From: Nitrospira sp. BO4
GTDB taxonomy: Bacteria; Nitrospirota; Nitrospiria; Nitrospirales; Nitrospiraceae
NCBI GenBank assembly: GCA_030144965.1
Contig: JAMPUU010000030.1
Span: 1-42,671 of the forward strand
DNA: 42,671 nt
Reading direction: 5' to 3'
The translations under genes were made by a program, and so were the position numbers. Positions 28,264 through 36,163 of this stretch are shown piece by piece (the first letter of the stretch is position 1; each line of letters opens with the position of its first letter). The notes beneath the pieces were generated by a model, which searched no databases, had not been told where the DNA came from, and worked only from the letters and a program-made list of their open reading frames with translations.

Positions 28264-29643
28264 TTGTCTGACGAAGAAATGTTCAACGCACCCCTCCCGA
28301 GCGATCCCATCATTGCCGCACGATTGGAAGCCATTCGACAGCTTGCAGGCGGACTGTCCGAACGGGTGGCGGTTATGGACCGAGCCTTCAACGTCGTGTA
28401 CGCGAATGAAGCAGCGTGGATAGCCGGACAAACCAAAGCGACTCATCAGCACCGCGCCAAATGCTATGAAGCATTTGCACATCGAACCGATCCTTGCGAA
28501 GCCTGTCCGGCGACGAAAGTGTTCGAGGCGCCGGAGGTGCAGTGCGTCTCCTGTGCGAGAGGAGGCGCCGGCGCCGCCTGCGGGATGCAGCAGGCGTTTC
28601 CTTTGGCCGATCAGCACGGAACGGTCGAGTCGATGCTGGTGCTGTTCACGCCGGTGCCGAAGTCCCTTCATCGAGCAACGCCGCAGGAGCCTGCCGCTCC
28701 AGCCGAGGACGATCGTCTAGGAAATTTGCTGGGCCGAAGTCCGGCTATGCGTCAGCTGTTCGATATGACACGCCTGGTGTCGGAGAGTTCCGCCACGGTA
28801 CTCATCCATGGTGAGAGCGGAACGGGCAAGGAACTCCTCGCGAGAACGATCCACGCACTCAGCAGCCGACGAGATCGGCCGTTCGTGGTCGTCGATTGCG
28901 GGTCATTGCCGGAAACACTGCTTGAAAGCGAGCTGTTCGGACATGTGAAAGGAGCCTTCACCGGAGCCGTGGCGAATAAACGGGGCTTGTTCGAAGAGGC
29001 AGAGGGCGGAACGATCTTCCTCGATGAAATTGCCGATACAAGGCCGGTCTTTCAGGCGAAGCTGCTCCGTGTGCTGCAGGAGGGCGAGATCAAACCGGTC
29101 GGTGGGACGAGATCGATCAAAATCCATGCGCGAGTCATCTCGGCATCGAACAAGGATTTGGCCGAATTGGTGAAGGCCAAGACGTTTCGAGAAGATCTCT
29201 ACTATCGACTGGCGGTGTTGCCGCTGTATATACCGGCCTTGAGGGAACGGCGTGAAGATATCCCCTTGCTGGTGCAGTCCTTCGTCACCGCTTCTTGTGC
29301 ACGACATCATCAAGCGGTTCGATCTGTCGATGAAAAAACGATGCGGGCATTATGCGAGGCCGAATGGCACGGTAATGTCCGAGAATTGCTGCACTATATC
29401 GAGCGCGCCGTCGTGACGACAGCCGGTCCGTGGCTCGTATGCGATGATCTTGTTTCAAGCGGAGCCGTTGCTGAACACGAGAGCTTGCGGTCAGCGTCGA
29501 GAGGGGTTGTGGCCAAGACGGAACGTACCCGGATTGTCGATGCCCTCAAGAAGACCGCGGGGAATCGATTGAAAGCAGCCAAGTTGCTCAAGATCAGCCG
29601 AGCGAGCCTCTACAACAAGCTGCGTGCCTATTCCATCGAGTAG
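28264..29643 (+). CDS. Sigma54 activator with cysteine-rich PAS sensor domain
   Basis: 459 aa if the TTG at 28264 is used (ATG 28279 is the alternative; neither has a strong ribosome site). The N-terminal PAS-like domain contains six cysteines within 40 residues (C67, C78, C81, C94, C97, C106), starting with a K-C-Y-E-A..D-P-C-E-A-C-P pattern that suggests a metal or redox sensor. The AAA+ domain has GESGTGKE, the canonical loop GAFTGA, LDEI and REDLYYRL. A Fis-type helix closes the protein (NRLKAAKLLKISRASLYNKL). It has no receiver domain, so it senses directly or through the adjacent lone receiver. It ends 353 bases before amoC, and near-perfect sigma54 promoters lie 1.7 and 6.3 kb downstream. 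Confidence 0.93.
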   Translation: MSDEEMFNAPLPSDPIIAARLEAIRQLAGGLSERVAVMDRAFNVVYANEAAWIAGQTKATHQHRAKCYEAFAHRTDPCEACPATKVFEAPEVQCVSCARGGAGAACGMQQAFPLADQHGTVESMLVLFTPVPKSLHRATPQEPAAPAEDDRLGNLLGRSPAMRQLFDMTRLVSESSATVLIHGESGTGKELLARTIHALSSRRDRPFVVVDCGSLPETLLESELFGHVKGAFTGAVANKRGLFEEAEGGTIFLDEIADTRPVFQAKLLRVLQEGEIKPVGGTRSIKIHARVISASNKDLAELVKAKTFREDLYYRLAVLPLYIPALRERREDIPLLVQSFVTASCARHHQAVRSVDEKTMRALCEAEWHGNVRELLHYIERAVVTTAGPWLVCDDLVSSGAVAEHESLRSASRGVVAKTERTRIVDALKKTAGNRLKAAKLLKISRASLYNKLRAYSIE

Positions 29644-29996
29644 CGTTCGTTTGCCCTTTTCCACCTCTTTCCTCGTCGCAACTGTCCAAGTATCTGGATT
29701 GTCTAACCCATTGAAGTCCTGGACAACGCTTCAGCCGCATGCCGGAACTGTCTATTTGTTTAGATTTTTGGATCGGTCTGAAAAGGAATGACAGGGCTGA
29801 AACGTTGACGATCACCACTGCTACTCTGCTGACGCGCAATTCTTGATTCCTGCGCACAAAGCTTGCTCAACCCATTCAACAGACGCAGAGCTGTCTGACT
29901 GTGAAAACGATGTGTCGTGTGAACACTCTCGCAAAGGGCCTGTGGTCGGCAAGGGTTGGTCATCATTTGTTTGTTTGACAGAAGGAGGGAGAGAGC
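29644..29996. other. 353-bp region upstream of amoC
   Basis: No gene. It must contain the amoC promoter. The best sigma54-like match is imperfect (29852-29867); a second site (AGGGCTGAAACGTTGACG, about 29799) has TTGA instead of TTGC. AmoC's ribosome site AAGGAGG is at 29982-29988. I see no inverted repeat of note. Confidence 0.4.
29852..29867 (+). promoter_or_regulatory. Weak sigma54-like site upstream of amoC
   Basis: GCGCAC-AAAGC-TTGCT: the GCAC and TTGCT parts match the -24 and -12 elements at correct spacing, but the first G of the essential GG is C. About 130 bases upstream of the amoC start. Confidence 0.25.
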
Positions 29997-30803
29997 ATGG
30001 CTTCTGAACGTTCCAGGAAAATCGATGCGTTTTGGTATAACACGATGCCCCTCAAGGCAGGCTGGCTTGGGATGCTGGCGATCGGTGTTTTCTGGGTTAT
30101 GTATCAACGTATCTTCGGATATTCGCACGGGTTAGACTCCATGACCCCCGAGTTTGACTCGGTGTGGATGGGGCTGTGGCGCTTTAACATCATCGCCAAC
30201 GCCATCTTCTTCGCTGTGTCCGTCGGATGGATTTGGACGACCCGTGATCGCAACTTGGCCAACTTGGATCCCAAGCTCGAGCTGAGGAGATATTTTTATT
30301 GGCTGAGCTGGCTGGTCTGTTACATCTGGGGCGTGTACTACGCGGGGAGCTATACGCTGGAACAGGACGCGGCCTGGCACCAGGTGATCATCCGAGACAC
30401 GAGCTTCACCGCGAGCCATATCGTGGCGTTCTACGGAAGCTTCCCGTTGTACATTACGTGCGGCGTGTCCAGTTATCTCTACGCGCAGACCCGGTTGCCA
30501 CTCTATGCGCAGGCGACGTCCTTCCCGTTGGTCGCGGCGGTGGTTGGACCGATGATGATTCTGCCGAACGTGGGGTTGAACGAGTGGGGCCATGCGTTCT
30601 GGTTCGTAGACGAACTGTTTTCGGCGCCCTTGCACTGGGGCTTCGTGACGTTGGGCTGGTGCGGATTGTTCGGCGCGGCCGGCGGGGTGGCGGCGCAGAT
30701 CGTCTCGCGCATGTCAAACCTGGCGGACGTGATCTGGAATGGTGCTTCTAAAGATATCCTCGATCCGTTTTCCAAACAGGTGGGCACCAAGACTACGTAC
30801 TAA
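29997..30803 (+). CDS. amoC: Ammonia monooxygenase subunit C (isolated copy)
   Basis: 268 aa integral membrane protein with about six helices. Subunit of the copper enzyme that oxidises ammonia to hydroxylamine. Both metal sites known from PmoC structures are complete and correctly spaced: D124-x3-H128-x12-H141 ([13 protein letters not shown]) and N195-x3-H199-x13-H213 (NEWGH..SAPLH). Other hallmarks are [17 protein letters not shown] and [15 protein letters not shown] 29997 follows AAGGAGGGAGAGAG. No amoA or amoB is nearby, so it is a stand-alone amoC, with its own terminator at 30972. The tail [15 protein letters not shown] resembles the partial copy at 1-77. Sequence type points to comammox Nitrospira. 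Confidence 0.97.
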   Translation: MASERSRKIDAFWYNTMPLKAGWLGMLAIGVFWVMYQRIFGYSHGLDSMTPEFDSVWMGLWRFNIIANAIFFAVSVGWIWTTRDRNLANLDPKLELRRYFYWLSWLVCYIWGVYYAGSYTLEQDAAWHQVIIRDTSFTASHIVAFYGSFPLYITCGVSSYLYAQTRLPLYAQATSFPLVAAVVGPMMILPNVGLNEWGHAFWFVDELFSAPLHWGFVTLGWCGLFGAAGGVAAQIVSRMSNLADVIWNGASKDILDPFSKQVGTKTTY

Positions 30804-31319
30804 GCAGAGGCCAAGAAGTAGGGAAATTCCAGTGTCAGGCTAGCGCCTCTAATTGGTCTGACGAGGCCCGGTACTCCATGATCGGGGTACCTGGCCAAAT
30901 AATGTTCCGTGGTGGTCGTCGCACCAGTCGGTGGATCTTCCTTCACCTCATTCTTTCCTCACATGCGCGATCGATGAGGGTATCCTCATCGTTCTGATTT
31001 CTTTTCGCATCGATGAATGCGGAGTTTGAATCCCGCATATCGAAATGCGCATCCCATCGGCTTGAGGTACCTGCTCATACAGCGCCGAATAGTCCAGACG
31101 CCTCTTGTGTTCCATTTCTCCCTTTATCTCGCAGGTGGACGTCTATCGGTGTGGACAGCATAAGTGAATGATATCTGAACAATTGAGCGAGGACCCTTTT
31201 GCGATTGTCCAAACTGATGGATTACATGTGCATCGTCAACAGACGCTGATACTCAAGGTGAAAGCCCCTTTTTCGCTTCTGGCACGCGAATGATTAGGTT
31301 GAGTGACTAGGGACAATCA
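30804..31319. other. 3' region of amoC
   Basis: No gene. Holds the amoC terminator (30972-31005) and a lone TGGCACG at 31280, a -24 half-site with no matching -12 element. Confidence 0.4.
30972..31005 (+). terminator. Rho-independent terminator of amoC
   Basis: CGATGAGG-GTAT-CCTCATCG, eight perfect pairs with a tetraloop, followed by the U-rich TTCTGATTTCTTTT. It lies 169 bases after the amoC stop, leaving a long 3' untranslated region. Confidence 0.65.
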
Positions 31320-31334
31320 TGGCACGAACGTTGC
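31320..31334 (+). promoter_or_regulatory. Near-perfect sigma54 promoter
   Basis: TGGCACG-AACG-TTGC matches the -24/-12 consensus TGGCACG-N4-TTGC at all 11 fixed positions with correct spacing. A match this good is expected about 0.02 times by chance in a window of this size, both strands. Transcription should start near 31346. It points into the hairpin array of 31352-31493 and then the 2OG-oxygenase gene. Confidence 0.75.
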
Positions 31335-31345
31335 GGAAGTCTGGG

Positions 31346-31493
31346 AAGCATACAGAGAGGCCAGGCTCTGTGGGTGCTGGATAGTGAGACGCCCTGTCAC
31401 TATCCAGCCCATTGTTTCAAGGTGAGCGGTTGCCCCGACCGCCACGTGTCAGCGGTGAGGGGGTCACACGTGAGAGTGGCCCCCTCATTTTCT
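31346..31493 (+). ncRNA. Candidate sigma54-dependent small RNA or leader, four hairpins
   Basis: Predicted to start about 12 bases after the -12 element. Hairpins in order: ACAGAG/CTCTGT (31352-31371), GCTGGATAGTGA/TCACTATCCAGC, 12 perfect pairs (31376-31408), GCGGT/ACCGC (31426-31442), and the terminator TGAGGGGGTCAC/GTGGCCCCCTCA (31456-31487) with TTTTCT. No open reading frame of note lies inside. It is either a trans-acting sRNA of about 148 nt or an attenuated leader of the 2OG-oxygenase gene, whose ribosome site begins at 31553. Resembles no RNA family I can name. Confidence 0.6.
31456..31493 (+). terminator. Rho-independent terminator of the candidate sRNA
   Basis: Twelve-pair GC-rich stem (one G-U) with eight-base loop followed by TTTTCT. 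Strong by eye. Confidence 0.75.
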
Positions 31494-31563
31494 ATTCGCA
31501 TGCGGCGCGTGTGTGTGATCGGTCTGTGGGGGTCGGACCGATCCTTATCATAGAGGAGGTCCC

Positions 31564-32424
31564 ATGCAGTGCAAGACGATCGATGTGGAGGATCACCTGA
31601 ATCGCACGGTGGCGGGAATGGATCTTGAGCAGTCAGGCCGTATCTACTGGGAACAGAACGAATGCCTCATTCTTAATCGGTTCATCCCGAAAACAATCGT
31701 CAACCCCTGTCTCACCGAGGTCGAGCTGCTCCGGAAGAACATCTTTCGCAATTACGTTCCAGGCCACAAGCAGGGGGGCAGCGTCAGTTATTATGCGATT
31801 TGGAACGAGTTCCATGAGTCATCCGCCATTGTCTCGCTCTATCGCTCCCCGGCGTTGCGTCGGTTTCTGAGCACAATCGTGAAGGAGGAGTTGCTGCTCT
31901 GTCCGGAACACGATCCCCATTCCTGCGCGCTTTATTACTACACGAAGCCGGGTGACCACATCGGATTTCATTACGATACCTCATACTACAAGGGCAAGCG
32001 GTACACAGTTCTGATGGGCTTGATCGAGCGATCCGAACAATGCCATCTCGTGGCCAACCTGCCTACGCCCGGAATGAAGGAGGAAGTACACGAGCAGCCC
32101 ATCCTGCTCGATCCGGGGTCGCTCGTGATCTTCAATGGAGACAAGCTGTGGCATGCCGTCACGCCGCTCGGGTCCAGGGAAGAACGAATCGTGCTTACGC
32201 TGCAATATGTGACTGACCCGGAAATGGGCCCTTTTCAGCGCGCCTTTTCGAATCTGAAGGATGCCTTCGCCTACTTCGGGCCGGCCGCCATGATACATCG
32301 GTCCAGGACGCAGCCCGCATCGATGACGGGCACCGCGACGTCGCAGTGCGATGCGATGGCTGACCATCCGATCTTACGATTTCTCGCTGGAGCCGCCGGT
32401 GCGTCTCTCAATCGCGATTCCTGA
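31564..32424 (+). CDS. 2-oxoglutarate/Fe(II)-dependent oxygenase-like protein
   Basis: 286 aa. Double-stranded beta-helix with iron ligands H136-Y-D138 (GFHYDTSYY) and a distal H197 (KLWHAVTPLG), and a likely 2-oxoglutarate-binding R208 about 11 residues later (REERIVLTLQY). These enzymes hydroxylate proteins or small molecules using O2. The substrate is unknown. ATG 31564 has GAGGAGG just before. The last 60 residues after AYFG are Ser/Ala-rich and overlap the next gene by 74 bases, so the true stop region may have been altered. It lies downstream of the candidate sRNA terminator. Confidence 0.85.
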   Translation: MQCKTIDVEDHLNRTVAGMDLEQSGRIYWEQNECLILNRFIPKTIVNPCLTEVELLRKNIFRNYVPGHKQGGSVSYYAIWNEFHESSAIVSLYRSPALRRFLSTIVKEELLLCPEHDPHSCALYYYTKPGDHIGFHYDTSYYKGKRYTVLMGLIERSEQCHLVANLPTPGMKEEVHEQPILLDPGSLVIFNGDKLWHAVTPLGSREERIVLTLQYVTDPEMGPFQRAFSNLKDAFAYFGPAAMIHRSRTQPASMTGTATSQCDAMADHPILRFLAGAAGASLNRDS

Positions 32425-32950
32425 GGCGCAGGTGGTCGAAGCCCCGGCCCTGTTGCGGCTTGTCCGGATGGCGCCGGCCTGTGAGGTTGAGGCTGGCGAA
32501 CAGGGAGCGGCGTATGTGGCACTCTTCGAGGATTTCCCGAAATCGGTCGAGATCGTCGCGCAGCTGATCGAGGAGGCGTGGGACCTGCGTGATGTTCGAA
32601 TCACACTCGAAGGCAGACCCGTCGTGAGCCGAATCAGCTTCTACCTCGCGCTCCTATGCTATCAGGAGAGTATCAGTGCATCGGACCCGGAAGCCTTTTG
32701 TCGGCGACAGGCGGGAAAGGTCGGAAATGATGGAGGATGTCCTGATCGGTCGTGTGTGTCCCATTGTCAGTTTATTTGTTCCAGGTGTGTGGGATTGGTT
32801 CGCGAACGGGGAGGACCTGCGGTGTCGGCTCAACTTCAGGAAATCGCGCGCCAGGCTGAAGTCTATTGGTGTCCGAACCTGCACATCATGAAGTCCAATG
32901 CGTCAGGAGCGCCTCGCGTAGAACTCGTTCGGTTGGACAACGACCACTGA
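32351..32950 (+). CDS. Hypothetical protein with cysteine cluster
   Basis: 199 aa, overlapping the 2OG-oxygenase gene by 74 bases in another frame, so the real start may lie inside. The front half has a regular alpha/beta pattern (LSIAIPEAQVVEAPALLRLVR, AAYVALFEDFPKSVEIVAQLIEEAWDLRDV). Near residues 130-145 comes a Cys-rich stretch C-P-D-R-S-C-V-S-H-C-Q-F-I-C-S-R-C, followed by VYWCPNLHIMK. It could bind metal. No family recognised. Confidence 0.5.
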   Translation: MRWLTIRSYDFSLEPPVRLSIAIPEAQVVEAPALLRLVRMAPACEVEAGEQGAAYVALFEDFPKSVEIVAQLIEEAWDLRDVRITLEGRPVVSRISFYLALLCYQESISASDPEAFCRRQAGKVGNDGGCPDRSCVSHCQFICSRCVGLVRERGGPAVSAQLQEIARQAEVYWCPNLHIMKSNASGAPRVELVRLDNDH

Positions 32951-33057
32951 AGGGCCGACGAGAACGCGATGAATCGATCGTCACCGTATGGAGTCCATTC
33001 ATCAAGCTGATGCCTTGGGCCGGCGAGTGCCAATCAGCGTAACTGTTAGGAGGCATC

Positions 33058-33749
33058 ATGCAGTATAGGAGGCGTACGTGGAACGTTGGAACGTGGGCTG
33101 TCGCGGTTGCGATTGTCGCGGGGTTGGCCACGTTTAATGCCTTGCCGGCTTCGGCCGAAGATACGACGTCGACCGGGAACCGCGTGTTCTTTCGCGGGGC
33201 GCCGCCGGACTTACCAGTGATCGTGCCGGCGAGTTGATCACCGACGGCCATGGCGTTGCCGGCAAGAACGATGGGTCGTTCGGCTATTCCATCGGCGGAG
33301 GAACGGATCTTATGGTCACCAGAGATCTGTGGGGCATGATGAGCGGCGTCGCGGTCGTGGGCGAGATCGGATTGGAATTCAAGCGGTGGGGTTCCAACAA
33401 TGTCGCGAATGGAGATACCACCGGCGTGACGGGGGTGAGTAATGGCGGTCTGAGCAAGGTGCAACTGACCATGTTGACCGTGAGCGTGGCGCCCAAGGTG
33501 AAGTTCCGGCAGGGGACTGATTTCCAACCATGGGTCATTCCGGCCGGGTTGGATTTCCACGTCATCAGCCCGACATCCAGTCAGATCAACTACTTGGATA
33601 TCGGGGTCCAGCTCGGCGGCGCCGCCGAGTATCGCGTATGGAAAGAGCTGTGGCTGGGTCTCGACAGCCGATTCCATCTGGCCTCCAATCAAACCAACAC
33701 GGTAAACAATTTTTGGACGGCCGGTGTCTATGGGGCAATAGGGTTCTGA
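33058..33749 (+). pseudogene. Outer-membrane beta-barrel protein, frameshifted
   Basis: ATG 33058 (TTAGGAGG upstream) begins a clear signal peptide (WAVAVAIVAGLATFNALPASAE) and mature NRVFFRG, then the frame hits TGA at 33235. The next frame continues with GAAGLTSDRAGELITDG..YSIGGGTDLMV and ends at 33749 in an aromatic-terminated barrel strand (TAGVYGAIGF). The two halves join in one sensible protein of about 230 residues if one G is added in the G4 run near 33196-33199 (CGCGGGGCGCC). Either a real -1 frameshift mutation or a homopolymer sequencing error. Porin- or OmpW-type small barrel. Confidence 0.7.
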
Positions 33750-33802
33750 AGCAGCGTGATGTCGTAGGAGGTGCCGCCTGGTGCTCCAAGGAAGGAGTTT
33801 CG

Positions 33803-34525
33803 ATGTCCATCTCTGAACAAACCCCAGCGCTCCAGTCACCCAAACGCCAATATGTGAACTTCGTCTTCTATAAAGTCGATCCAGCTTGGCGCCGTCTGCC
33901 GGAGGATGTGCGGACCAAAGGTAAGCATGAGTTCTTGCGGGCCGTGGAGGACTACACCGGAAACGTTCTAATAGTGCCCTATTCCACCATCGGCATTCGG
34001 GGGGACTGCGACTTCATGCTCTGGCGCATCTGCTATGACCTGGCCCTCTTCCAAGACATGAGCGCCAAGATCCTGGCCTCCGGCTTAGGCCAGTACCTCA
34101 CGATCCCATACTCCTATCTGGCGATGACCAAGCGGTCCGTCTATGTCGACCATCATTCGCACGCGGGACAGGAAGGAAAACGGCTGACGGTGGTGCCCGG
34201 GAAGGGTAAGTACATCTTTGTGTATCCGTTTCTGAAGACACGGGAGTGGTTTCTGCTGACGAAAGCGGCGCGGCAGGGGATGATGGACGAGCATATTGAA
34301 ATCGGTCATCGCTTCCCCTCGGTGAAGCTGAATACGAGCTATTCATTCGGGTTGGATGATCAGGAATGGGTGGTGGCGTTTGAGAGCGACCAGCCGGAAG
34401 ACTTTCTGGAACTCGTGATGGCGCTGCGCGAAACCGAGGGTTCACGCTATACACTGCGCGATACGCCGATTTTCACCTGCGTGCTCAAGAGCCTAAAGGA
34501 AATGCTCGACACACTCGGCGGTTGA
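33803..34525 (+). CDS. Chlorite-dismutase/ChdC-family protein
   Basis: 240 aa from ATG 33803, with GAAGGAG at 33791-33797; the frame runs open from 33530 but only as a shadow of the barrel gene. Matches the Cld/HemQ (ChdC) family: YVNFVFYKVDPAW, YSTIGIRGDCDFMLWRIC, KYIFVYPFLKTREWFLL, DEHIEIGHRFPSV and SFGLDDQEWVVAFESD. Proximal heme ligand likely H164 (D-E-H-I-E-I-G). Counting from it, no arginine stands at the distal position (N or L there), so true chlorite dismutase activity is doubtful; coproheme decarboxylase relatives have Gln. Cytosolic, no signal peptide. Followed by the Rieske gene after 14 bases. Confidence 0.85.
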   Translation: MSISEQTPALQSPKRQYVNFVFYKVDPAWRRLPEDVRTKGKHEFLRAVEDYTGNVLIVPYSTIGIRGDCDFMLWRICYDLALFQDMSAKILASGLGQYLTIPYSYLAMTKRSVYVDHHSHAGQEGKRLTVVPGKGKYIFVYPFLKTREWFLLTKAARQGMMDEHIEIGHRFPSVKLNTSYSFGLDDQEWVVAFESDQPEDFLELVMALRETEGSRYTLRDTPIFTCVLKSLKEMLDTLGG

Positions 34526-34539
34526 GGCCACAAAACTGA

Positions 34540-35580
34540 ATGCTCGAAGGTTTCTGGTACATCGCCGGGGAAAGTACTGCGATCAGGGCCGGCCGGCCGT
34601 TCGCGTCGGTGCTCTGCAATCAGCCTCTGGTGCTGTTTCGGGATGGGCAGGGTCGCGTGCATGCGTTAGAAGACCGCTGTCCCCACAAGGGCATGCCGCT
34701 CTCGTCGGCCCGGCAGGAAGGGGATTCCTTGCGGTGCCCTTTTCATGGGTGGCGCTTCCTCGCTTCCGGCAAGTGTATAGAAGTTCCGGCCATCGGCAAT
34801 GTGGCACATCCATCGTTGACCTCGGCTTGTGTGAAAGCCTTTCCAGTCCAGGAACTGGACGGATGGGTGTGGGTCTACATCGGCAACGATCGGTGCCCGA
34901 CCCCTTCGTCTCTCCCACCATCGTTGCCGGTTCCTGATGACGGAAGTCCCATGGTTTCCGTGCGCGAGTCTGCCGAGGCGAAAGTCCGGTGGGATTTCGC
35001 GGTGGACAGTCTCATGGATCCGGCCCACGTCCCGTTCGTGCACCACAACTATTTTCGACGACGCGAGGCAGCCAGAAGAAAAGAAAAAGTGTTTACACGG
35101 CTGCCGCTGGGGTTTCGCACCATATCGCAGAATGTGTTGCTGCCGGACACCTTTATCTTTCGCGCCTTGTCTCCGAGACTGAGCTCGGCCACGACCACGG
35201 TCGATTTTCTCCTGCCGGGTATCCATCTGGAACGATGGGAGATTGGCAAACGGTTTGCGTCAGTCATGTTGATTGCCACACCGCTCGCTGATGGACGAAG
35301 CCGGTTCGACATCTGCGTCGGGTGGAACTTCTTGCGCGGGCTACCCGTGGGATGGCTGGTCCGCCGGACTCTACGGACTATTCTTGGCCAGGACAGGGAA
35401 GTTCTGGAATTGCAGGAACAGGGGTTTGGCCAGAAGGGAACCATGTTGTTGAATTTGGAATCGGACACACTGGCCGTGTGGTACCGGCGGCTGAAGAGAT
35501 ATCGTCTGGATCAATTGGCTGGTGTGCCTAACCCACAGCATCCGATTCCTGAGAAAGTCACGCTCAGCTGGATCACCTGA
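34540..35580 (+). CDS. Rieske-type non-heme iron oxygenase
   Basis: 346 aa. Rieske [2Fe-2S] domain with C47-P-H49 and C66-P-F-H69. The catalytic domain has the mononuclear iron motif D-S-L-M-D160-P-A-H163-V-P-F-V-H168-H. The family uses O2 and an external reductase to hydroxylate or cleave substrates; the architecture resembles the pheophorbide-a-oxygenase/choline-monooxygenase branch. A hydrophobic helix near the C-terminus (FLRGLPVGWLVRRTLRTIL) may attach it to the membrane. ATG 34540 lies 14 bases after the Cld-family stop, so the two form one operon. A joint role in tetrapyrrole chemistry is a guess. Confidence 0.88.
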   Translation: MLEGFWYIAGESTAIRAGRPFASVLCNQPLVLFRDGQGRVHALEDRCPHKGMPLSSARQEGDSLRCPFHGWRFLASGKCIEVPAIGNVAHPSLTSACVKAFPVQELDGWVWVYIGNDRCPTPSSLPPSLPVPDDGSPMVSVRESAEAKVRWDFAVDSLMDPAHVPFVHHNYFRRREAARRKEKVFTRLPLGFRTISQNVLLPDTFIFRALSPRLSSATTTVDFLLPGIHLERWEIGKRFASVMLIATPLADGRSRFDICVGWNFLRGLPVGWLVRRTLRTILGQDREVLELQEQGFGQKGTMLLNLESDTLAVWYRRLKRYRLDQLAGVPNPQHPIPEKVTLSWIT

Positions 35581-35909
35581 GTCGAATCGTCCAGGACTGA
35601 TCGCATGAGCACGACCCACCGCAACTGCTTGTGCAGAAGAGCCGGAACTACGGTGGCGCCTGGCCCAGATGTTTCCTCCCCCGCGCTCCAATATTGCCCC
35701 GCCATGCCACAGTTTCCCGATAGACACTGTCCAATGAAATAGACAGCGTAACCTCATGATTTTCATTCGATCCCTCGATAGAGCTCCGTCGCTGTCTTGT
35801 TCTGTAGAAGAGCTCCCCACCTCTGTTGATCGACGAGATAGGCCCCAGACTCTCTCTAACCTCTTGTCTCTATGTGAAAAGTTCTATTGATCCAAAATCT
35901 TGTTCGAGG

Positions 35910-35924
35910 AGGCACGGCGATTGC
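35910..35924 (+). promoter_or_regulatory. Sigma54 promoter of the multicopper oxidase gene
   Basis: A-GGCACG-GCGA-TTGC: 10 of 11 fixed consensus positions, with GG and GC exactly ten bases apart. Predicted start near 35936, giving a leader of about 228 bases. Confidence 0.65.
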
Positions 35925-35935
35925 GCTATGCAGAA

Positions 35936-36140
35936 ATCGCTGGTGAGGGTTTGGGTGATTTTGGACCGGCCTCCGAATGACCCATTCCTTCGCGAGAAGG
36001 AGCCCTTCACCAGCTCTTAACCCTCCGGTGAATCAGGCCGGAAGTCCGTCGGAGGCCGGTTCTCTTTCCAAAGGACGACGAGAGGATTGTGAATGATTAT
36101 CGATGAGCAGAAATCAACTAGCCGCCTGATGAGGCGGCTA
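35936..36140 (+). ncRNA. Structured 5' leader of the multicopper oxidase mRNA
   Basis: A closing stem of 14 pairs, GGACCGGCCTCCGA (35963-35976) with TCGGAGGCCGGTTC (36049-36062), holds TCCTTC-GCGA-GAAGGA (35986-36001, GNRA loop) and TTCACC/GGTGAA (36006-36011, 36027-36032). Alternative stems compete: CTGGTGA/TCACCAG (35940-35946 with 36007-36013), TCCGG/CCGGA (36024-36042) and CCTCCG/CGGAGG (36022-36027 with 36050-36055). A last hairpin, TAGCCGCCT-GATG-AGGCGGCTA (36119-36140), sits just before the ribosome site. Not a riboswitch class I recognise. Confidence 0.5.
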
Positions 36141-36163
36141 CACCAGGGAGAGGAGGCCGAGAC

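Larger units (their letters stand above)
35581..36163. other. 583-bp region between the Rieske and multicopper oxidase genes
   Basis: No gene in it. Contains a sigma54 promoter (35910-35924), a structured leader (35936-36140) and the ribosome site of the multicopper oxidase gene (AGGAGG, 36151-36156). The first 330 bases show nothing recognisable. Confidence 0.6.

Noticed and set aside
31276..31290. TGGCACG half-site at 31280
   Set aside because: No TTGC at the required distance, so it is not a second promoter.
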